From positions 1-37,294 of the forward strand of contig URBM01000003.1 in NCBI GenBank assembly GCA_900545995.1: DNA of 37,294 nucleotides, read 5' to 3'. Origin of the DNA: an uncultured Collinsella sp. (lineage in GTDB: Bacteria > Actinomycetota > Coriobacteriia > Coriobacteriales > Coriobacteriaceae). Made by a program: the position numbers and the translations under genes. Positions 31,001-37,294 of this stretch are shown in pieces; positions within the stretch are counted from its first letter, which is position 1; each line of letters opens with the position of its first letter. Under the pieces are notes generated by a model. It ran no database searches. It saw only the letters and a list, made by a program, of their open reading frames with translations, and was not told the DNA's origin.

Positions 31001-34000
31001 ATGCCTGTTCGAATCTATACCACCAATGCCGGCACGGATTTGAGCGATGCCGAGTCGGCGCTGCTTGCCGACCTTATTGTCCGCCACGGGCGTGCCGTGT
31101 TGCTGGCACCTACGTTTGCCGAGCTCGACCTGTGCCGTCATGATGCGGCGGAAGCCGGCGTTTCGCTGGGTATCGACTACAAGACGTCTACATCGTGGCT
31201 TCGCTCGCTTTGGGAGCTTTTGGGCGACGGGCGCGGTTTCGTCGACAACCTGCAGCGCCAGATGCTGTTCTCGGACATGGTCACGCGTCTCGACGATGCC
31301 GACCTGCAGCCGCTTTCGCGCAGCCAGGGCACAGTGCGCATGCTCGCGCGCATGGCCCGCGACGTGTTGCCGGGCGTTGCGGGGACGGGTGCCGAACGAT
31401 GCCGTGGCGACAACTGCCAGCCTGAGCCAAAAAGCGATGCCGAGGCTCGTGTGTTCGAGCTTTTGCGCGCCTACGCGGGCGGTTTGGACCGTCGAGATAT
31501 GGTTGAGCCCTGCGAGGCAGCTGACATTATGACCAGTGTCCTGGCCGATAGCCTGCCGGCGTGCACTCGCGCCGTATGCGTGCGCGGTATCACGTCGTTT
31601 ACGCACGGTCTGCTCGAGCTGCTGTCTGCCGTGGCGAACAATGGGGGAGAGGTCGTCGTGCTGCTTGCCCGCGAGCAGGCGGCGATGCGCGAGGAGCTTG
31701 CCACGGCATTTGATGCCCGCGATGTGTTGTTTGAGATCGCGCCGCTAGGGGAGGGTGTCGGCGCGTCTGATGCCGCTTACGGGACCGCCGCTCAGCCTGC
31801 CTTTATTGAGGTCGCTGGCCCCCATGCCCGTGCTCATGCTTATGCGGACGCAATTGATGATCTGGTAAAAACGTGCCGGGTTTCCGAGGTCGACGGCGCT
31901 TCTGCCGACCCCGTGCGCGTGCTCGTTGTTTCTGCCCGGGCACCCCAGCTGTTCGGCGAACTTGCCGCTCGTCTGGCGGCGCGTCACATTGCGGCCGAGA
32001 CGACTGAGTTCACGGCGTTTTCCCAGTCCATCGCGGGCAGGCAGTTTACGGCGCTCGCCAACCTGATCGAGCGTATGAAAGCCGCCGACGAGGGCACCGC
32101 TTCCAAGACTGAGTGGTGGCCCGCGCCGGAGCTTACCGACTGGATCTACAGTCCGCTTTCGGGCGCTGATGCCGTCAATGCCCGTACCTTCGATAAGAAT
32201 ATGCGTCTCTCGCGCAGCAAGACTACCGCGGGCGTCAAGAGCCTGCTGCAGAGCGTTCAGGGCCAGGTGAGGGGCGCGCGCAAGGCGACGAGCGACGATA
32301 ACTGGTTTAAGAACGTACCGTGTGTGGTCTCGGACGTGTTCCAGGCGCTGTGGCGTGACAAGCCCGTGACGGCGCTTAAGGCCATGCTTGCCGTTGCCGA
32401 GGCGTTGCCCGATCGCGCTCTAGGCGGCCTTGACGGCCAGGCCCGTCGCCAGGCAGAGACGGCTTTGCTGCGCCATGCCATCGACATCCTTATGAACGAT
32501 GCTCGCGCGCTCGACGTGTCGCAGGCCGCGACCGTGCCGGTTCTCGACGGCGTTCGAACCAAGGTGGACAAGCGCAGTACCGCCTACGATTACGAGACCT
32601 ATGAGGTCGATCGCACACCACGAGCACAAGTGCGCTTCGCGTCGCTTGCCGATGCGTCGGTTCTTCGCCCTGGCAGCTACGATGCCGTGCTGTTTGCCGA
32701 TGTCGACCTGGACAGCTATCCGCTTTCGCACGAAGAGGGCCCGCTTGCCACGTTGACGGCCGAGCTGCGCTGCGACGGCGTGTCTTTGGAGCCCGCCGCC
32801 CTGCTGCGCGTGCGCTTTGGCCGTGCAATGCAGGCGACGAGCGGTCCGGTCGCGCTCGCCCGCGTGACACACGATCGCCAGGCGCGCGAGTGCTACCCGG
32901 CAGCCGTATGGACCGAGCTGCGGGCACATGCCGAGGCCGCTGGCGCTGCCAAGCCCACGTGCGTGGGCGAGGGCGATATCATCGCCGACTTTGATCCCGC
33001 GGCAGGTGAAGGCCTCAAGCGCGAGCGCGTGACCTGTGAAGCCCCTCAGCATCTGAGTGCCGAGGCCGTGCCGTATTTGGTCCTGCGCCGTCGCGATGGC
33101 GAGGGTGAGGACGCGCCGCTCGTGCCGCGTCTGACGTCCGCCTCGCAGATCGAGGCCTATTCGACCTGCCCGCTATGCTGGTTCGTCTCGTACCGCGTGA
33201 AGCCCCAGTCGATCGACGCGGGCTTTGGCAACATGGAAAAGGGCAACTTTGTCCACGACGTGCTGGAGCATCTGCATGCCCGTCTGCCCCAAGAGGGCAT
33301 GGAGCGCGTGACGCCCGAGAATCTGCCGCGCGCACAGGAGCTGCTGCACGAGGTCTTTGACGAGACGTTGGCCGAGCACGCCGGCAAGCGCGGCACGGAG
33401 GGCCCGCTGGTGCCGCTCTCTGCGGTGGAGGAACGCCAGGTGGCCGAGATCTTGCCGCAGCTGGAGGGTGTGCTTGCCTACGAGTCCGAGGCGCTCGCGC
33501 CCTTCGCGCCGCGCTACCTGGAGTTCGCCTTCAACGAGCTCAAGGTCGAGTATGCCGGTTGGCCGCTTGGCGGGCGCATCGACCGCGTGGACGTGGACGC
33601 CGAGAATCGTGCCGTGGTGATCGACTACAAGCATCGCACGGGCGTTGAGGAGTTTAAGCTCGCCGACCCCACGGTGCGCGACGAGGAATCGGGCACGGCG
33701 CCCATCGACGATCCGCGCTGGTTGCCACCACATACCCAAACGCTCATCTACGCCCAGGCCATGCGCCGGGCGCTGGATTTGGACACCCGCGCGGCGCTCT
33801 ACTTTTCGACCAAGGGCGGCAAGCCGGCGTTGCGCGGTGCCGCGAGCGCCGAGCTGCTCGAGGAAGAGCGCGGCGACGGTCGCATCCCGGGCCTTAAGAA
33901 AGGTTTCCCCGGCGAGGGTGGCAGCATGGACTTCGACGCCCTGCTCGATCGCGTTGAGGCCGGCATCGCCGAGCGCCTGCGCGAGCTCGAGGCAGGCAAC

Positions 34001-34090
34001 GTTGCCGCCGTCGACCCGACGTCGGCTCAGGCCGCGCATGCGCGCTGCTCGTATAACCACGAAGGAACGTTTGTAAGGAGGGACGTGTAG
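31001..34090 (+). CDS. addB: AddB-like PD-(D/E)XK nuclease subunit
   Basis: This 1029-residue protein is encoded directly before a UvrD/AddA-type helicase, the usual AddB-AddA order for double-strand-break end processing. The C-terminal nuclease domain is clear: SQIEAYSTCPLCWFVSYR, the conserved His in GNFVHDVLEHL, and the active site GRIDRVD ... VVIDYKHRTG. The N-terminal two thirds should be the inactive helicase-like part; no Walker A motif is visible where B. subtilis AddB has one (RAVLLAPTFAEL here). The four-cysteine iron-sulfur staple of AddB is also not complete: apart from CPLC I see only one Cys near the C-terminus (ARCSYNH). The ATG follows GGAGG closely. Confidence 0.8.
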   Translation: MPVRIYTTNAGTDLSDAESALLADLIVRHGRAVLLAPTFAELDLCRHDAAEAGVSLGIDYKTSTSWLRSLWELLGDGRGFVDNLQRQMLFSDMVTRLDDADLQPLSRSQGTVRMLARMARDVLPGVAGTGAERCRGDNCQPEPKSDAEARVFELLRAYAGGLDRRDMVEPCEAADIMTSVLADSLPACTRAVCVRGITSFTHGLLELLSAVANNGGEVVVLLAREQAAMREELATAFDARDVLFEIAPLGEGVGASDAAYGTAAQPAFIEVAGPHARAHAYADAIDDLVKTCRVSEVDGASADPVRVLVVSARAPQLFGELAARLAARHIAAETTEFTAFSQSIAGRQFTALANLIERMKAADEGTASKTEWWPAPELTDWIYSPLSGADAVNARTFDKNMRLSRSKTTAGVKSLLQSVQGQVRGARKATSDDNWFKNVPCVVSDVFQALWRDKPVTALKAMLAVAEALPDRALGGLDGQARRQAETALLRHAIDILMNDARALDVSQAATVPVLDGVRTKVDKRSTAYDYETYEVDRTPRAQVRFASLADASVLRPGSYDAVLFADVDLDSYPLSHEEGPLATLTAELRCDGVSLEPAALLRVRFGRAMQATSGPVALARVTHDRQARECYPAAVWTELRAHAEAAGAAKPTCVGEGDIIADFDPAAGEGLKRERVTCEAPQHLSAEAVPYLVLRRRDGEGEDAPLVPRLTSASQIEAYSTCPLCWFVSYRVKPQSIDAGFGNMEKGNFVHDVLEHLHARLPQEGMERVTPENLPRAQELLHEVFDETLAEHAGKRGTEGPLVPLSAVEERQVAEILPQLEGVLAYESEALAPFAPRYLEFAFNELKVEYAGWPLGGRIDRVDVDAENRAVVIDYKHRTGVEEFKLADPTVRDEESGTAPIDDPRWLPPHTQTLIYAQAMRRALDLDTRAALYFSTKGGKPALRGAASAELLEEERGDGRIPGLKKGFPGEGGSMDFDALLDRVEAGIAERLRELEAGNVAAVDPTSAQAAHARCSYNHEGTFVRRDV

Positions 34091-34093
34091 ACC

Positions 34094-37000
34094 ATGGATC
34101 TTTCGACTTTGATGCCGCAACAGCTGCAGATTGTCAAAACGCTCGACCGTCCGCTGTTTGTCTCGGCGGGCGCCGGTTCGGGCAAGACCTTTACCCTCAC
34201 GCGTCGCATCGTCTACGCGCTCTCGCCTGAATCCGGTCCGTTCGTTGAGCATCTGGACCAGGTGCTCGCCATTACCTTTACCAAAGATGCCGCGGCCGAG
34301 ATCCGTGACCGCGTGCGCCGTGCGCTTATCGACGAGGGCATGGACGAGGAAGCACTGACCGTCGACGACGCGTGGATCTCGACCATTCACGGCATGTGCT
34401 CGCGTATCCTGCGCGCGCATGCGCTGGAGCTGGGCATCGACCCCGAGTTCACGGTGCTCACCGATACCGACGAGCTTATGGACCAGGCTGTTGAGCATGT
34501 GTTGGCCCGCGCGACGGCGCCCGATGCCGCCCCCGAGCTCGCGGCATCGCTCAAGGCCCTCTATGCCTGGTATCCCATGGCGGGCGAGGGCGGTTCCTTT
34601 GGCGCTGGCGCGACCATCAAGGGCCTGGTGCGCGACCTGCTGGAGCTGTCGAGCCAGTTGCCGGGCGGTATGGACGACGTGTGCGTGGCGCGCGGGCAGG
34701 CCGATACCTCGGCACTCGCCGATGCCTATCGCGCGGCGCTGGGCGCAAGCAAGGCCGCGACCGAGAAGGCGCAGATGGCACTCGACGCCATTGACGCGTT
34801 CGAGGCGAGCGGCAAGACCATGGCCGATGCAGCGCGACTCATGATGTCGTGCACCATGCCGCGCGCGAGCAAGGCATTCCCTAAGGAGCAGGTCGAGCTG
34901 CTCAAGGCCGAGGCCGCCGATGCGTTTATCAATATCGTGCTTGCCTGCGGTGGCCCGGCGCTCGATGCGCTGGTGGGCCTGGCCCGTTCCGTGGAGGCTG
35001 AGTATCGCGCGCTGAAGGCTGCCCAGTCCGCCCTCGATAATAACGACCTGCTGCGTATGGCCTACGAGGCCCTGCGCGATTACCCTGCCATCCGTGCTGC
35101 GTACGAGGGCCGCTTTAAGATGGTCATGATCGATGAGTTTCAGGATACCGACCAGATGCAGGTCGATCTGATACGCTACCTGACGGGTGCGGGGGAGCGC
35201 GCGCTGTGCACCGTGGGCGATGCGCAGCAGTCCATCTATCGCTTCCGTGGCGCCGAGGTCGAGGTGTTCCGTCGTCAGGAGCGCAAGGTGGGCTCGTCTG
35301 CCGCGCCCGAGGCGACTGCCGTGGCCGATGCCCCTGCCGGCGAACTCGTCAAACTCGTGCGCAACTTCCGCAGCCATGACGAGGTGCTGCGTTACGTGGC
35401 ACGCGTCTTCGACGGCGATGACGGCGGCCTGATGCAGGGCTTTTTGGATCTTGAGGCGAGCGACGGCCGCAAGGACACGCTGGTGGCGGACGCCTCGCGC
35501 CGCCAGGCCCTCTTTGTTGCCGGCGGCAGTATGCAGGAGCGCACACAGGCCAAGGCCCGCGCGATCGCCGAGCGCTTCCGCGCGCTTGCCGATGCCGGCC
35601 AGCCCCAGGGCGGCATGGTACTGCTGCTGGGCCGCATGACCAACGCCGATGTCTACGCCCAGGCCTTCCGCGATCAGGGGCTCGACTGCGTCATCGCAGG
35701 CGGCTCGGTCTTTGCCCAGGCAGCCGAGGTGCAGACGGTGCGTGCCCTGGTCTGCGCGCTCGCCAATCCGGCCGATACGGCGCAGGGCCTTATGCCGCTG
35801 CTCGCCTCGCCGATGTTTGCGCTCGGCGCCCAGGAGTTCCTGGCGCTGGCGACCAAGCTCGATGGCGAGACGGGGGAGACCTCGCGCCGGAATATCGACA
35901 TGGGCATCATGAGCGATTCCGATGTGCCGGGCTTGCAGGGCTTGCCGCTTGTGACGCGTGCCCGCGAGGTGCTGCGCTACGCACTGCGTCGCGTGGGGCG
36001 TGATTCGTTCGCCGCCATCGCGCGCGACGCGGTCAATGCCTCCGGCTGGTTCGTGCGCCTGGCGCAGCGCGGCCCCGAGGGCAAGGCCATCGCCGCCAAC
36101 GTGCTCAAGGCGCTCGACGCCGTGGCCGAGGAGGAGGCCGAGTTCGGCAACTCGCCGCGTTCCATCGCGCTGGCCTTCGACCGCTTCTTGGCGGGCAAGG
36201 AAGCCCCGGGTGCCCTCAACGAGGAAGGCGACGGCGCGGTGCGCATCATGACGGTGCATGCCTCCAAGGGTCTGGAGTATCCGGTCGTAGCGGTTGCCGA
36301 GTGTTTTGGCGTGCGCAAGCCGTCCGGTGCGGCTCAGATGGGGCGTGTCGAGGGCGGAGCGCAGGTCGTGGCACTGCCAGCTCGTTTTGATGGCGTTAAG
36401 CTTGCCGATGGGACCTTTGTGAAGGGCGATGACGTCAAAAAGCAGTTTGAGCATGCGTTTAAGGGCAAGGGCACGTCGCTGTGGCTGCCGCCGGAGCTCA
36501 TGGAGGACGTCTGTGCGACGGGTTCTCCCGCCGAGGCATTTGCTCGCCTGCGCAACGACGACCTGCAGCTTTCGCTCGAGGAGCGGGCTCGTCTGCTCTA
36601 TGTCGCCATGACGCGAGCGCGTGAGCTGGTCATTCTGGCGATGGATGCTGGCGTGAGCCGTGGCAAGGTGACGGCGCCGACCTTCGATGTCGAGACCGAT
36701 CTGACCTACGACGTGCTGCGCCGTATTTTGCCGACCGACGCTCTGGACATGCCACAGCTCGATAGTGACCGTTTGACGTTCGACAATTCCAAGCCGGGCG
36801 ACTACGAGCTCATTTCGCTCGCGGATTTTACCTTTGGCGAGCAGGCGTTTGAGGCCAACGCTTCGCTGGATGCCGAGGGCAGGCTTGTCCGTGGCGATGC
36901 GGAGCCGGAGGGCGCCGGTGCAGATGCCCGCGCCGCCGTTCCCGGTCCTGCCGACCCTGAGCCCGATGCGTTTGAGCTCGTGTATCCCCAGGCGGTGGGC

Positions 37001-37294
37001 GTGCGCATGGGCATCTGTCCGTATCCGGCGCGCGATTCGTACAGCTACTCGTCAATTGCCGCGGCGCTGCATACCGAGGCCGAGGACCGTGCCGCCGAGG
37101 CACGCGTGCCCATGGACGAGGCTGGCGATGATGCGGAGTCGGATGGTTCCGAGATGACGGATGCAGACGTGGCCGCCGTTGAGCCCGCCGGCAACCCTAT
37201 GGCGTTGGGCTCGGCCTTCCACGCTGCCTGCCAGTGGCTCATCGAGATGGGCGCCGATGCGCTGCCCGCCGCGCGTGCCGATGCACTGGCGCGC
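34094..37294 (+). CDS. addA: AddA-like UvrD-family helicase/nuclease (3' end outside window)
   Basis: The frame is open for 1067 codons to the window edge. Superfamily 1A helicase motifs are seen in order: Walker A AGAGSGKTF near residues 25-33, motif Ia AITFTKDAAAEIRDR, motif II MIDEFQDTD, motif III VGDAQQSIYRFRGAE, motif V VRIMTVHASKGLEYPVV and motif VI LLYVAMTRARE. Near the edge, NPMALGSAFHAACQWL is the start of the C-terminal RecB-like nuclease domain with its conserved His; the catalytic Asp and Lys must lie beyond the window. It would load and unwind DNA ends together with the AddB-like protein, 3 nt upstream. AAGGAGG lies 12 nt before the ATG. Confidence 0.93.
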   Translation, partial: MDLSTLMPQQLQIVKTLDRPLFVSAGAGSGKTFTLTRRIVYALSPESGPFVEHLDQVLAITFTKDAAAEIRDRVRRALIDEGMDEEALTVDDAWISTIHGMCSRILRAHALELGIDPEFTVLTDTDELMDQAVEHVLARATAPDAAPELAASLKALYAWYPMAGEGGSFGAGATIKGLVRDLLELSSQLPGGMDDVCVARGQADTSALADAYRAALGASKAATEKAQMALDAIDAFEASGKTMADAARLMMSCTMPRASKAFPKEQVELLKAEAADAFINIVLACGGPALDALVGLARSVEAEYRALKAAQSALDNNDLLRMAYEALRDYPAIRAAYEGRFKMVMIDEFQDTDQMQVDLIRYLTGAGERALCTVGDAQQSIYRFRGAEVEVFRRQERKVGSSAAPEATAVADAPAGELVKLVRNFRSHDEVLRYVARVFDGDDGGLMQGFLDLEASDGRKDTLVADASRRQALFVAGGSMQERTQAKARAIAERFRALADAGQPQGGMVLLLGRMTNADVYAQAFRDQGLDCVIAGGSVFAQAAEVQTVRALVCALANPADTAQGLMPLLASPMFALGAQEFLALATKLDGETGETSRRNIDMGIMSDSDVPGLQGLPLVTRAREVLRYALRRVGRDSFAAIARDAVNASGWFVRLAQRGPEGKAIAANVLKALDAVAEEEAEFGNSPRSIALAFDRFLAGKEAPGALNEEGDGAVRIMTVHASKGLEYPVVAVAECFGVRKPSGAAQMGRVEGGAQVVALPARFDGVKLADGTFVKGDDVKKQFEHAFKGKGTSLWLPPELMEDVCATGSPAEAFARLRNDDLQLSLEERARLLYVAMTRARELVILAMDAGVSRGKVTAPTFDVETDLTYDVLRRILPTDALDMPQLDSDRLTFDNSKPGDYELISLADFTFGEQAFEANASLDAEGRLVRGDAEPEGAGADARAAVPGPADPEPDAFELVYPQAVGVRMGICPYPARDSYSYSSIAAALHTEAEDRAAEARVPMDEAGDDAESDGSEMTDADVAAVEPAGNPMALGSAFHAACQWLIEMGADALPAARADALAR

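Noticed and set aside
33173..36454. Open frame of 1093 codons on the minus strand across addB/addA
   Set aside because: Antisense shadow; all helicase and nuclease motifs are on the plus strand.
1..37294. CRISPR arrays, tRNA/rRNA genes or known riboswitches
   Set aside because: No regularly spaced repeats, no cloverleaf or rRNA-like sequence and no recognisable riboswitch core were found by reading both strands.

Overview
The window looks like chromosome from a high-GC, anaerobic, saccharolytic gut actinobacterium of the class Coriobacteriia, most likely Collinsella or a close relative. This is inferred from the GC-rich coding style, an iron-dependent FucO-type alcohol dehydrogenase, an [FeFe]-hydrogenase, several PTS permeases and no sign of aerobic respiration. 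No rRNA, tRNA, CRISPR array, integrase or intact insertion sequence was seen. Both ends cut through genes: a DEAD-box RNA helicase on the left and an AddA-type helicase on the right.

Layout. 1-3 kb: helicase tail, a long gene-poor spacer with inverted repeats, and a small flavodoxin/ferredoxin protein. 3-7.7 kb: an alpha-glucoside PTS operon (IIA, LicT-type antiterminator, IICB, GH4 6-phospho-alpha-glucosidase) behind a promoter with tandem upstream sites and an antiterminator/terminator leader. 7.9-14 kb: a tightly packed operon with a NuoF-fragment/GltD-like flavoprotein, an [FeFe]-hydrogenase, a lipoprotein solute-binding protein and an ABC permease fused to its ATPase. 14-15.4 kb: a ribbon-helix-helix antitoxin-like protein and a CPBP membrane protease. 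15.4-19.4 kb: an AraC regulator divergent from a GH1 6-phospho-glycosidase and a beta-glucoside PTS IIBC. 19.5-26.8 kb: YgiQ radical SAM protein, a DUF1275/YoaK membrane protein, FucO, an M42 peptidase and an unusual helix-turn-helix/HipA-like kinase fusion. 26.8-30.8 kb: mnmA, cysK with a divergent Rrf2 regulator, a YvlD-like membrane protein and a TrpR-like YerC protein. 31 kb to the end: an AddB/AddA-type recombination nuclease pair.

How the parts fit. The two glucoside loci lie 13 kb apart. Both carry the same tandem motif, TACCGTT repeated at exactly 21 bp, in the same order. That spacing is typical of AraC-family half-sites, and an AraC gene sits beside one copy. The beta-glucoside permease has no IIA domain, whereas the alpha-glucoside operon encodes a free IIA. 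I infer one regulon with shared phosphotransfer. The hydrogenase operon would dispose of fermentation electrons as H2, and FucO would dispose of them as propanediol. The transporter fused into the hydrogenase operon has no obvious substrate.
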